From assembly GCA_036557785.1 (NCBI GenBank), contig DATBGZ010000032.1, positions 9,643 through 73,642 on the forward strand: a DNA stretch of 64,000 nt, in the 5' to 3' direction. The notes beneath the pieces are model-generated. The model was not told the DNA's origin and did no database searches. It was given only the letters and a program-made list of their open reading frames with translations. Source of the DNA: DATBGZ01 sp036557785 (GTDB taxonomy: Bacteria; Actinomycetota; Actinomycetes; Mycobacteriales; Micromonosporaceae). Positions 48,456 through 57,276 of this stretch are shown here, piece after piece. The position numbers were made by a program, and so were the translations under genes. The first letter of the stretch is position 1. Every line of letters begins with the position of its first letter.

Positions 48456-50960
48456 GTGACCGTACGCGAGCGGTTCGGGCACCGGGTCGTGTCCCGCACG
48501 CGGGCCAGCAGCCGCGTGCTGTTCCCGGTGCACGGCTCGGCTCTGCCGTGGCTGACGGGCGCGGTGATCGCGGCCGGTCTGGCGGCGGTGGCCCTGATGC
48601 CGGTCCTGGTCGATGCCGACTTCGACGGGATGCAGCCGTGGCTCGTGCCGGCGGACCTCGTGATGGTCGCGGCGGCGAGCGCGGCAGTCGTGCGCGTCCG
48701 GGTGCGGGCGGCGGTCGCGGGTACCTCATGGACCGACTCGGCGATCCTGATCTGCATTGTCTCCCTACCCGCCGGGTGGGTCGGCCCCGATGTGCTGGCC
48801 GGGGTCCTCATCGGCAAGCTTCTCGGTGGCGTGCGGCCGTACAAGGCCCTCTACAACGCGAGCAAGGACGCGCTCTCCGCGTGCGCCGGCCTGCTCGTGG
48901 CAATCCAGTTTGGACTATCTGGCGCCGCGAACGCCCTGAGCCAGCCGGTCGCCGTGGTTCTCGTGGCGGTGAGCATCACGGCGGCGGAGATGGCGGTCGG
49001 CCTGCCGGTGCTCTCGCTGGTGAGCCGGACACCGTGGTACCGGGTCCACCGCGCCGACGCCGACATCAAGGCCGCGTTCTTCGCCGGCAAGCTCCTCGTC
49101 ACGGTCCTGGTGTTGCTCTTCTTCCCCAACGACCCCCGACTGCTCGCGCTCGTGCCGGCGGCAGTGCTCTGCCTGCACCTGCTGGTGACCGGGCGGGTTC
49201 GCGCCCGCTCCGACCGGGTGGCCCTCCAGCGGCTCGCGACGACCACGGAGAAGCTCGACGCGTCCGACATCGATACGGTCCTCGCGTCGGCCGCTGCCGA
49301 CGCGGTCTCGCTCTTCTCGGCCGAGGAGGCCGAGGTCTACCTGCGCGACGGCCCCAACGGGCCGCGGCTGGCGCGGGGCTCGGCCCACGGCGTGGTCTGG
49401 TCGGGCGACCCGTCCCTCGCCGCTCCCCCGACGCGGGCCGCGCTCGTGGTCAGTGCGCCGATGACGGGCGACGACGGACCGCTGGGCGAGGTTCGGCTGC
49501 ACTTCGCCGCGGGGCTGGGCCTCTCCGACCGCGAGCTGCTGACCCTACGAACCTTCACGTCAGCCGTACGGACTGCGGCACGCAACGCCTCCGCGCTCGC
49601 CGTCGCGGATGAGATGGCCCGGACCTCGGCCGACGCGCTCCGCCACGATCCGCTCACCGGCCTGGCCAACCGCACGGGTCTGCAGGACATGGGGGAGCGC
49701 CTGCTCGCCGCGGACGCGCCGGTCACGCTGGTGACGATCGGCATCGACCGGGTTCGCGATGTGAACGGATCCCTCGGGCACGGCGCCGGGGACCAGGTCC
49801 TGGTCGCGGTCGCCACGCGACTGTCCACTGTGGCGGCTCCCGGGGACATCGTGGGCCGACTGCACGGCGACGTCTTCGCGGTGCTGCTCGGCGACGCCGG
49901 AACACTTCGGGAGGCGCGTGACCGCGCGGCCGCGCTGATCGCGAGCCTCTCCTCGCCCATCGAGGTCGATGGCGTGCGGGTCCGCGTCGAGGCGACCGCG
50001 GGGATCGCCGACCGGCCCGCCGGACCAGTTGGGGCAGAGCAGGGCCGCGTCGCGATGGCCGAGTTGCTGCGCCGGGCCGACGTGGCGATGTGGCAGGCCA
50101 AGCGCGGTGGCCCGCGGGTTGTCCGGTATGAGCCGGATCGCGATCCCGCCGACGTGGATGCGCTGATCCTCGGCGGCGAACTGCCCCGGGCCATCGAAGA
50201 GCGGGAGTTCACCGTTTCGTTCCAGCCCATCGTCGACCTGGCCACGGGTGCCATGGTCGCCGCCGAGGCGCTGGCCCGGTGGCGTCATCCGGTCCGGGGT
50301 GAGCTCGACCCACGTCGATTCCTCGACGCCGTCGAGCGGTCCGGCCTGCTGCCCTCGTTCGAAGAGGCGGTCCTCGACCAGGCGCTGGCCGCGCACGCGC
50401 GGTGGGTGGCCGCCGGGATCCACGCACCCGTCGCGGTGAACGCCGGGCCGCGCAGTCTGGCCGACCCGGAGTACCCGCGGCTCGTCCGGCGGATGCTCGC
50501 CCAACACGGCGCGTCTGGGGCCGACCTGGTCGTCGAGCTGACCGAGAGCCTGTCCATCGACGACCTCGCGCTCGCCGAGACCGTGCTCGCGCAGCTGCGC
50601 GAGGCCGGGGTGCGCTTGGCCCTGGATGACTTCGGCACCCGCTCCTCACCGATGGCGATGGTGACCCGGATCCCGGGCGTCGACCTCAAGGTCGACCGGT
50701 CGTTCGTGGCGGCGATGGACCGCTCCCCGGAGTCGTTGGCGGTCGTCCGGTCCACCGTGGAGTTGGGGCGGAGCCTGGGGCGCCTCGTGGTGGCGGAGGG
50801 CGTCGAGCGCGACGACCAGCGAAGGGCGCTGCGGGCCATGGGCTGCCGCGCCGGCCAGGGCCACCTGTTCGCCCGGGCACTGCCGATCGACGACCTCATG
50901 CGCGTGCTGGCCCCGGGCCGGGATGGCGTGGCCGGCCGGGTCGCCGAGCCCCTGGCGTGA
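48456..50960 (+). CDS. membrane-anchored GGDEF-EAL protein, probable c-di-GMP phosphodiesterase
   Basis: Protein of 834 residues. The N-terminal third is an integral membrane region with about eight spans, then a GAF-like stretch. A GGDEF domain follows (DPLTGLANRTGLQDMGERLL), whose signature is degenerate (RLHGDVF for GGDEF), so cyclase activity is unlikely. The EAL domain keeps its metal and catalytic residues: VAAEALARWRHP, VAVNAGPRSL, VELTESLS, LALDDFGTRSS, VDLKVDRSF, VVAEGVE and GCRAGQGHLFARAL. Loop 6 after DDFG is altered. GTG 48456 has GGGAGAGGA about 7 nt upstream; ATG 48405 is possible. Expected activity is c-di-GMP hydrolysis with the GGDEF domain as a GTP sensor. Confidence 0.9.
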   Translation: MTVRERFGHRVVSRTRASSRVLFPVHGSALPWLTGAVIAAGLAAVALMPVLVDADFDGMQPWLVPADLVMVAAASAAVVRVRVRAAVAGTSWTDSAILICIVSLPAGWVGPDVLAGVLIGKLLGGVRPYKALYNASKDALSACAGLLVAIQFGLSGAANALSQPVAVVLVAVSITAAEMAVGLPVLSLVSRTPWYRVHRADADIKAAFFAGKLLVTVLVLLFFPNDPRLLALVPAAVLCLHLLVTGRVRARSDRVALQRLATTTEKLDASDIDTVLASAAADAVSLFSAEEAEVYLRDGPNGPRLARGSAHGVVWSGDPSLAAPPTRAALVVSAPMTGDDGPLGEVRLHFAAGLGLSDRELLTLRTFTSAVRTAARNASALAVADEMARTSADALRHDPLTGLANRTGLQDMGERLLAADAPVTLVTIGIDRVRDVNGSLGHGAGDQVLVAVATRLSTVAAPGDIVGRLHGDVFAVLLGDAGTLREARDRAAALIASLSSPIEVDGVRVRVEATAGIADRPAGPVGAEQGRVAMAELLRRADVAMWQAKRGGPRVVRYEPDRDPADVDALILGGELPRAIEEREFTVSFQPIVDLATGAMVAAEALARWRHPVRGELDPRRFLDAVERSGLLPSFEEAVLDQALAAHARWVAAGIHAPVAVNAGPRSLADPEYPRLVRRMLAQHGASGADLVVELTESLSIDDLALAETVLAQLREAGVRLALDDFGTRSSPMAMVTRIPGVDLKVDRSFVAAMDRSPESLAVVRSTVELGRSLGRLVVAEGVERDDQRRALRAMGCRAGQGHLFARALPIDDLMRVLAPGRDGVAGRVAEPLA

Positions 50961-51043
50961 CCGGGGCGTCCGTGCAGACGCGGTCCTCGCCCGCTGTGGG
51001 CGAGTCGGTATCGTGAGCCGACCGGCGGACCTGGAGGCCACCT

Positions 51044-52072
51044 GTGGAAGAACCGATCTTCACCGACGACCCGGCGACGATGGATCTCAGCGCGAAGGTC
51101 GACCAGGCGTGGGTGGACTTCCAGACCGCGCTGGCGGCGGCCCTGCCCGCGCTGCCCGAGGCGGTGGTCGCGCTGGACATCACGCTCGACCCGACCGCGG
51201 CCGAGCAGGCGGAGGCGCTCTACACCGTGACCGTCGACCTCGCCGAGCCAGGCCAGGTGCGTGCCTTCGCCGTGAGCAACCGGCTGCTCCCCCGCGAGCA
51301 TCAGTTGTCGATGAAGCGCCTCGGCGACGTCGCGGCGCTCGGCTGGTCGCCGCCGGGCGTCGTGCCCGGTTCCGAGCAGCGCTTCGGGCTCGAGCTGCCG
51401 CGGACCGAGGCGGTGCGGATCTCAAAGATCATCACGCGCACACTGCGCGAGGTGTACGGCTCACCCCACCCGGCGTTTCTGCTCTACACGGCGGTGGACG
51501 GCGACGGCGAACCGGTGACCGACGCTCCCTCGCTCGGCGTGGCGCGGGCGGACGAGTCCGAGGGCGTCTCGCACCTGGCCCAGGCGAGCCTCGCGGGAAT
51601 GCCGTTGGAGGAGAGCGTGGCGATCACGCTCTCGTCGATGCTCAAGGTCGCGCCGGACTCGCTGCCGGTCGACGCGGACGGCGACATCGGTATCCGCTCC
51701 GGCTCGGCCATGGTCTTCGTCCGCGTCCGCCCGCAGCCCCCGCTGGTGGAGGTCTTCTCCCCCGTGATAACCGGGGTGGACGAGAACCAGCGCCTCTACC
51801 AGCGCCTCTCCGAGCTGACCCACCACATGCCGATCGGGCGCCTCTACTTCGCCGGGGGAACGGTCTGGGCGGGCGTCACGGTGTTCGGGCGGGACTTCCG
51901 GCCGAGCCACCTCATGCTCGCCGTCGAGGTGATGACCGGTCTCGCCGACGAGCTCGACGACCGGCTCTCCCGGGAGTTCGGCGGCCGGCGCTTCTTCGCC
52001 GACGCCGACCCCGCGGCCCCGCCGGCACCGGACCAGCCGTCCGCCGACGAACGCATCGGCCAGTACCTGTAG
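51044..52072 (+). CDS. TY-Chap-like (CesT/YbjN-type chaperone) protein
   Basis: Soluble protein of 342 residues with two similar-sized alpha/beta halves. The N-terminal half (KVDQAWVDFQTALAAALPAL, VSNRLLPREHQ, LGDVAALGWSPPG, IITRTLREVYGSPHPAFLLY) resembles the T3SS chaperone/YbjN-like TY-Chap domain. The C-terminal half (LIKE QRLYQRLSELTHHMPIGRLY and LMLAVEVMTGLADELDDRL) would be the second unit. These domains are thought to bind peptides. No partner NTPase is adjacent. GTG 51044 has GGAGG 7 nt upstream. It lies 80 bp after the GGDEF-EAL gene and converges with the next gene. Confidence 0.6.
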   Translation: MEEPIFTDDPATMDLSAKVDQAWVDFQTALAAALPALPEAVVALDITLDPTAAEQAEALYTVTVDLAEPGQVRAFAVSNRLLPREHQLSMKRLGDVAALGWSPPGVVPGSEQRFGLELPRTEAVRISKIITRTLREVYGSPHPAFLLYTAVDGDGEPVTDAPSLGVARADESEGVSHLAQASLAGMPLEESVAITLSSMLKVAPDSLPVDADGDIGIRSGSAMVFVRVRPQPPLVEVFSPVITGVDENQRLYQRLSELTHHMPIGRLYFAGGTVWAGVTVFGRDFRPSHLMLAVEVMTGLADELDDRLSREFGGRRFFADADPAAPPAPDQPSADERIGQYL

Positions 52073-52079
52073 CCGCCCG

Positions 52080-54254
52080 CTACAGCGGGATCCAGGCGAG
52101 CGGAGCGAGAGTGCCGGCGTCGGTGGCGAGGATGCCGTCAGCGCCGACCGTCCACAGTGTTGTCTCGCCGGACGGGTCGACGGTGACCAGGCTGCGCTGG
52201 ATCGGCGTCGTGTAGCCGTACGGATCCCCCGGGTGCGAGACGAAGCCGACCTCGCTGATCTGGTTGTCGCTTACCCGCAAGACGAGCGCGCCGGAGGCGG
52301 CCATCCGGAACGGCGAGTTCGGCGCGCTCTGGTCACCGACGCCGGTGCCGTCCTCGACCACGACTGGCTCGACCACGCCCGCGCCGCCATTGACCGGCAG
52401 CACGAGCAGGCCGCTGCTCGGCCAGAACAGGAACGCGTGCGGGTCGAACTCGGCCTCGGAGTACGCCCCGGGCAGGGTGTAGTGGGCCAGCCGCGCTGGT
52501 GCGTCGAGACTGCTCACATCGAACAGCGATACCTGGGTGCCGCGGACCCGGCCGTTGTCGGTCGCGTCCTGACCGACGCCGATCAGCCGCGTGTCGCCGA
52601 CGGGGTGCAGGTAGGCCGAGTAGCCGAGAATCTGCAGCTCGCCCCGTACGGTAGGCCGGGCCGGGTCGCTCAGGTCCACTGTGTACAGCGGGTCGACCTG
52701 GCGGAACGTGACCACGTACCCAACCGGACCGACGAAGCGTACGGCGTAGATGCGCTCACCCTTGCCGAGGCCGTCGACCGCACCGACCGGAACCAGACGA
52801 CCGCCGGCAGGCGCCAGCACGTACACCCCGGAGTTCGAACCCTGACCGGTGTCGGTCGTGGTCGCGACCCGCAGGACCCCGTTCCATTCGGACATCGAGT
52901 ACTGGTTGAGCAACTGGCCCGGTACGCTGCCGCCGCCGACGAACCGAGGCTGGCTCGCCGCGGTGTCGAACCGGTAGATGTCGGTGCGCGGCTGTGCGGG
53001 CACCGAGCCCGCAAGCTGCGGCCAGGCCGCGACCCACGCCTCGTTGCTCGCCACGTAGAGGCTGGTGGCGTTGCTGTAGACGGTGTCCCCGTCGGCCGCG
53101 ATGGTGACCGGGCTGCCGTTGCTGAGCGCGTCCTGGGCCACATCGAAGCTGAGCACGGTGAGCAGATTGGTGCCGGAGTAGCTGGTCGGGCGGGTGATCG
53201 ATTCGCACCCGACCTCGCTGCGCACGGTCTGACCCGCGGTGGTCACCTCGAGCCGTGGCGCCCAGGCGTCGATGCCGGCCGCGTCGATGACCGCCCGGTT
53301 GGCCGCCAGGCGTTGCTCGTCGCTGCCTTGGAGGTTCGTGGGGAAGGACAGGCGGGGCGCGGAGCGCAGCACCACCCGTACCGTCGAGCCAACCTGGCGA
53401 GCGTCCACAATGGACCCATCGGCCTGGGCCTGGGACAGGATCCGTGGCGCGTTGAGGTCGACGAGCAGCAGGCTCGGACCCATCACCGGGGTATCGACAG
53501 GCGTCGGGTCCGGCACGTCGGGAGGCGCGACGTCGGGCTCGGAGGCGTTCGGCCTGGGCTGGATGGGCGGCGCGACGGGCGGTACATCGTCCGGCGGCGC
53601 AACCGACACGGAACTGCCCATCGCAGGTCCGCCGTAGAAGCGCGCGCCGTTGGAGATCACCAGGGCGTGGTCGCCAGCGAGGAGCAGGTCGCCGTCCCAC
53701 GGCACGCCAGGACCGCCGTCGGTGCCACGCAGGTCGACGACGCCGACGAGCCGCCGGGTGGCCACGTCGACCACACTGAGCCGGCCGCCCGAGATCGTGA
53801 CGATGCGCCGTCCGTCGGTCTTCACCAGATCCGGTTCGTCCACACCGGACTCCTGCACGTTGGTGCCCGAGTAGTCGTACCCCGGCACCGGGCCCGGCTG
53901 TGCTCCAGGGCCTGCCTGGGCGCCGTCTCCGGGCTGCGCACCGTTTCCCGCCTGGTCGGGGACCCCCACCTCGCCCCGGGCCGGTCCCACCTGCGGGGGC
54001 AGCCCCGGGATCACGAACGTGCCCAAGCCGTACGGCCCGACGGCCGCCTTCGTCGCGGCCCGCAGACCGGCGAGGGCGTCGTCGCACGAGGCGAAGGCGA
54101 GCAGTTGGTACGGCCCGGTCGGCAGGGGTGGCCTGCTGGTGCAGGCGACGGCGCCTGTGGTGGCCAGACCGATCAGGGCGAGTCCGGCCGCGATTTTGAC
54201 GGAACGCGGGGACGGTCGGCGTGGAGCCGGATGCACGGGGCGATCGGCGAGCAT
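52080..54254 (-). CDS. secreted beta-propeller domain lipoprotein
   Basis: Exported protein of 724 residues. The signal peptide carries a lipobox (LATTGAVACTS). The mature part matches the Beta_propel family: YSGTNVQESGVDEPDLVKTD, followed by repeated blade sequences such as RRIVTISGGRLSVVDVATRR, YSGTNLLTVLSFDVAQ, NQYSMSEWNGVLRVATTTDT and VRFVGPVGYVVTFRQVDPLY. A long Pro/Asp insertion is present near residue 230. Such proteins are probably surface binding proteins; no catalytic residues are recognised. ATG 54254 begins 4 bp after the Lrp-like gene's stop, so both share an mRNA. Confidence 0.84.
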   Translation of the reverse strand: MLADRPVHPAPRRPSPRSVKIAAGLALIGLATTGAVACTSRPPLPTGPYQLLAFASCDDALAGLRAATKAAVGPYGLGTFVIPGLPPQVGPARGEVGVPDQAGNGAQPGDGAQAGPGAQPGPVPGYDYSGTNVQESGVDEPDLVKTDGRRIVTISGGRLSVVDVATRRLVGVVDLRGTDGGPGVPWDGDLLLAGDHALVISNGARFYGGPAMGSSVSVAPPDDVPPVAPPIQPRPNASEPDVAPPDVPDPTPVDTPVMGPSLLLVDLNAPRILSQAQADGSIVDARQVGSTVRVVLRSAPRLSFPTNLQGSDEQRLAANRAVIDAAGIDAWAPRLEVTTAGQTVRSEVGCESITRPTSYSGTNLLTVLSFDVAQDALSNGSPVTIAADGDTVYSNATSLYVASNEAWVAAWPQLAGSVPAQPRTDIYRFDTAASQPRFVGGGSVPGQLLNQYSMSEWNGVLRVATTTDTGQGSNSGVYVLAPAGGRLVPVGAVDGLGKGERIYAVRFVGPVGYVVTFRQVDPLYTVDLSDPARPTVRGELQILGYSAYLHPVGDTRLIGVGQDATDNGRVRGTQVSLFDVSSLDAPARLAHYTLPGAYSEAEFDPHAFLFWPSSGLLVLPVNGGAGVVEPVVVEDGTGVGDQSAPNSPFRMAASGALVLRVSDNQISEVGFVSHPGDPYGYTTPIQRSLVTVDPSGETTLWTVGADGILATDAGTLAPLAWIPL

Positions 54255-54258
54255 GCCC

Positions 54259-54777
54259 CTACGACGCGGATCGTCCTGGCCCGGTTCCCGCCGTCGCCCG
54301 GCCGGCGGAGATCGGCGCGTCGTAGGTCGGCCCGTCCACGAGCCGGGACAGCACCACCATGCTTCGCGTCGAGGTCACGAAGCTCTCGGAGCGCAACCGC
54401 TCCAGTGCCTGCTCGAGATGGTGGATGTCGGCGGCCCGCAGGTGGACGAGCGCGTCCGCCTCGCCGGTGATCGTGAACGCCGCGATGACCGCCGTGTGCC
54501 GGCGGGCCAGGGCGGCTATCTGGGCCGGGGTCGTGCGGCCGGTACAGAAGAGCTCCACGAAGGCCTCGGTCGTGCTCCCGGTCGGATCCGGGTCGACCAC
54601 GGCGGTAAACCCCTTGATCACGCCGCTGGCGCGTAGGCGATCCACGCGTCTCTTGACCGCGGGTGCGGAGAGGGACACTGCCAAGCCGATCTCGGCGAAG
54701 GATGTGCGCGCGTCGGCGACCAGCGCCGCAATGATCGCGCGGTCGGTCTCGTCCAACGACAACGGATCGCCTCCCAT
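54259..54777 (-). CDS. Lrp/AsnC family transcriptional regulator
   Basis: Regulator of 172 residues. The N-terminal winged helix-turn-helix (LDETDRAIIAALVADARTSF, GLAVSLSAPAVKRRVDRLRA) is followed by a RAM ligand-binding domain (IKGFTAVVDPDP, AFTITGEADALVHLRAADIH, VTSTRSMVVLSRLVDG). These proteins sense amino acids. It is translated just upstream of the beta-propeller lipoprotein gene, which may be a target. The 134-bp divergent gap before the next gene probably contains the promoter. Confidence 0.92.
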   Translation of the reverse strand: MGGDPLSLDETDRAIIAALVADARTSFAEIGLAVSLSAPAVKRRVDRLRASGVIKGFTAVVDPDPTGSTTEAFVELFCTGRTTPAQIAALARRHTAVIAAFTITGEADALVHLRAADIHHLEQALERLRSESFVTSTRSMVVLSRLVDGPTYDAPISAGRATAGTGPGRSAS

Positions 54778-54911
54778 CGCGGGCCGTCGCGATCATAACC
54801 GAACCCTGGATGGGGCGGGGATCTGGCCGGGGCGGGGATATTGCGCGTTGCCGACCGGGGCTACAGTGCGGGTCGCCGTCCCGTCAAGCAGCCCCGAGGA
54901 GCCCCACAGCG

Positions 54912-55397
54912 ATGCGCAGGCCGTCGGTCGTCGTGCTCATGATCGCCGCCGTCATCACCGGGATCGCCTGCGCCCACCCGCACGAGGTGCCGCTGCCCGG
55001 CCAGTCCCCGGCGTCCACGGGTTCGCCGAGCGCCTCCGCCAGCGCGCCGGCCACGGGTGCGGACCAGACCAGCGCGGTCTGTGATGAGGCGCTGCGGGCA
55101 ACCAACGACGCGAAGACGGAGATCACGGCACAGATCAACCAGGTCCAGGGCAACCCGGGCGGTGCGGCCGCCGCGCTGCTCACGGCGCGGGCGAAGGCGA
55201 CGCAGCTGCGCTCCAACCTGCAGGATCTGCGCAACCGGCCGATCCGGGCCAACGTCCGCGACGCGCTGGACCAGGGGATCGCCCTGCTCGACCACTTCCT
55301 CGGTGAGTCGGTGCAGCAGCTCACGGCCGAGGGCGCGCAGGCCGAGCAGCAACTCCAGGACTTCCTCGACACGCTCAGCACCGCCTGCGCCGCCTGA
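54912..55397 (+). CDS. small helical lipoprotein
   Basis: Predicted lipoprotein of 161 residues. The signal peptide has the lipobox VITGIACAH; a Ser/Ala/Pro linker follows, then a mostly helical domain (EALRATNDAKTEITAQINQV, LLTARAKATQLRSNLQDLRN, LLDHFLGESVQQLTAEGAQA) that probably forms a coiled coil and contains two Cys. ATG 54912 has GAGGAG about 9 nt upstream. No known family is recognised. It is divergent from the Lrp gene and upstream of the GTPase pair. Confidence 0.72.
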   Translation: MRRPSVVVLMIAAVITGIACAHPHEVPLPGQSPASTGSPSASASAPATGADQTSAVCDEALRATNDAKTEITAQINQVQGNPGGAAAALLTARAKATQLRSNLQDLRNRPIRANVRDALDQGIALLDHFLGESVQQLTAEGAQAEQQLQDFLDTLSTACAA

Positions 55398-55506
55398 CCG
55401 ACCCGGGTGTGTCGCGCACCACGGACGATCCCGCCGCACCGTTGTCGGCCGTGTGCCAGGTGCACGTCACTTGGCGGTGTCTGCCCATGTCAGGCACTCT
55501 TTGTCC

Positions 55507-57276
55507 GTGGCCAGTCGCACCGCCTTCTTCCCGGGCAACGAGCCCGAGCCGCCTGGCGTCGTGCGCGACGGCACGTCGACCCGGACCGATCCCGACCGCC
55601 GCGGTCACGCCGCCGATCTGAGCGCGGCCCTGAGGTCGCTGCGCGACGCGCTGCGTGCTGCGCGGTTTCCGCTCGAGACCGATGGCGCCAGCGCCGCCCG
55701 GCACGCCGCCGCAGCGCTGCTGGCCCAACTCGACGAGTACCTGATGCCGAGAGCGGCCCGTTTGGACGCGCCGCTGGTCGCCGTCGTCGGAGGCTCGACG
55801 GGCGCGGGGAAGTCGACGCTCGTCAACAGCCTGGTCCGCGCCCCGGTCAGCCGTGCCGGGGTGCTGCGCCCCACGACCCGGGGGCCCGTCCTGGTCTGCC
55901 ATCCGGCGGACGGGACCTGGTTCGGCGGACATCCGCTGTTGTCCGGCCTGGGGCAGCATGGGTCGGCGGATGAGGGCGAGCTGCGGGTCGTCAGCGCACC
56001 GCTGCTGCAGCCCGGCCTCGCGCTGCTCGATGCCCCGGACATCGACTCCGTGGTCGCGCGCAACCGCGAACTCGCCCACGAGCTGCTCGCCGCGGCCGAC
56101 CTGTGGCTGTTCGTGACCACGGCGGCCCGGTACGCCGACGCCGTACCATGGCGCGTGCTGCGCTCTGCTCGCGACCGCGGCACGGTGGTGGCGGTGGTCC
56201 TCGACCGGGTTCCTCCACCGGTCCGCGACGAGGTCGCGGCGGACCTGTCCCGATTGTTGAGTGAGCAGGGCCTGCCGGCCGCGCCGCTCTTCGTCGTCGA
56301 TGAGTCCACCGTGGACGGTCAGGGGCTGCTCCCGGAAGACCAGGTGGCGCCGGTGGCGGCGTACCTCACCGAGGTGGCCTCATCAGAGCTGCGCCGTCGG
56401 GCGGTCGGTCGCCGAACCCTGCTCGGCGCGATCACCGCGGCGACGGCTACCGCCGACGAGCTGGCCTTCGCCGCGATGCAGCAGGGTGCCGTGGCGGACG
56501 CGCTGGCCGCGACGGTCCGCGAGGCGTACCACCGAGCGTCGCAGACCGCGGCCGAGCAGATCGCGCTCGGGGCAGCGATGCGCGGCGCGGCGTATGCACG
56601 GTGGCGGGCGAGTGTGGCCAGCGGCGAGGTCGCTCGGGTACTGCGGGTCGTGCAGGACCCGGCCAAGGCCCGGCCCAGCCAGGCACCACCGGGGCGGGCG
56701 CTGCAGGGCGCCATCGCCACCGCGCTGGCGGCGCTGCTCGTCGAGGCAGAGGCGCCGGCCGAGGAGGCGATCGTCGACCGATGGTCCGCCGATCCGGCAG
56801 GGCGGAGCCTGCTCGGCGCGCCCGACGACGACACCGTCCCGGACGATCACGCCACCGCGGCCCGGGAGGTGGTGCGGGACTGGCAGGCGTGGCTGCGCAA
56901 CGAGGCCCGGCTCGCCGCCCCGAACGTCCGCACGCGGACCCGCGGCACGACCACGGCCGCGACCGTCGTGCTCGCCACCGTGGCAGCGGCGGCAACACCC
57001 GAGATGGGCAGCGGCGAGGGCGAGCCCGGCCGGGGGAGCGCGGCGGATGCGCTGCGGCGGGTGCTCACCGACCCGACCATCGCCCGCCTCGCCGGGCGGG
57101 CACGCGACGACCTGCTCGACCGGGTGCGGCAGCACTTCGCGGCGCGGTCACTGCGATGGCTGCGGCGCGTCGACGCGCAGCGGGTCGAGCCGTCGCCCGC
57201 ACCACGCCTGCGCCAGGCCGCGGCCGATGTGGGCGTGGCCCGGCAGCTCGCGCTCGTGCTGGGAAAGGCGGCCTGA
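55507..57276 (+). CDS. dynamin-like/YfjP-type GTPase (first of a pair)
   Basis: Large GTPase of 589 residues. The P-loop GGSTGAGKSTLVNS lies near residue 95, with G3-like LALLDAPDIDS and a long helical C-terminal region that includes one weakly hydrophobic segment (TTTAATVVLATVAAAA). There is no clear NKxD: the nearest is VVLDRVPPP. The next gene overlaps by one base (TGATG) and encodes a second GTPase, and such pairs are conserved in actinobacteria. A role in membrane remodelling is inferred from the dynamin-like architecture. GTG 55507 has no Shine-Dalgarno; TTGGCG-18-CACTCT lies just upstream, so it may be leaderless. Confidence 0.82.
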   Translation: MASRTAFFPGNEPEPPGVVRDGTSTRTDPDRRGHAADLSAALRSLRDALRAARFPLETDGASAARHAAAALLAQLDEYLMPRAARLDAPLVAVVGGSTGAGKSTLVNSLVRAPVSRAGVLRPTTRGPVLVCHPADGTWFGGHPLLSGLGQHGSADEGELRVVSAPLLQPGLALLDAPDIDSVVARNRELAHELLAAADLWLFVTTAARYADAVPWRVLRSARDRGTVVAVVLDRVPPPVRDEVAADLSRLLSEQGLPAAPLFVVDESTVDGQGLLPEDQVAPVAAYLTEVASSELRRRAVGRRTLLGAITAATATADELAFAAMQQGAVADALAATVREAYHRASQTAAEQIALGAAMRGAAYARWRASVASGEVARVLRVVQDPAKARPSQAPPGRALQGAIATALAALLVEAEAPAEEAIVDRWSADPAGRSLLGAPDDDTVPDDHATAAREVVRDWQAWLRNEARLAAPNVRTRTRGTTTAATVVLATVAAAATPEMGSGEGEPGRGSAADALRRVLTDPTIARLAGRARDDLLDRVRQHFAARSLRWLRRVDAQRVEPSPAPRLRQAAADVGVARQLALVLGKAA

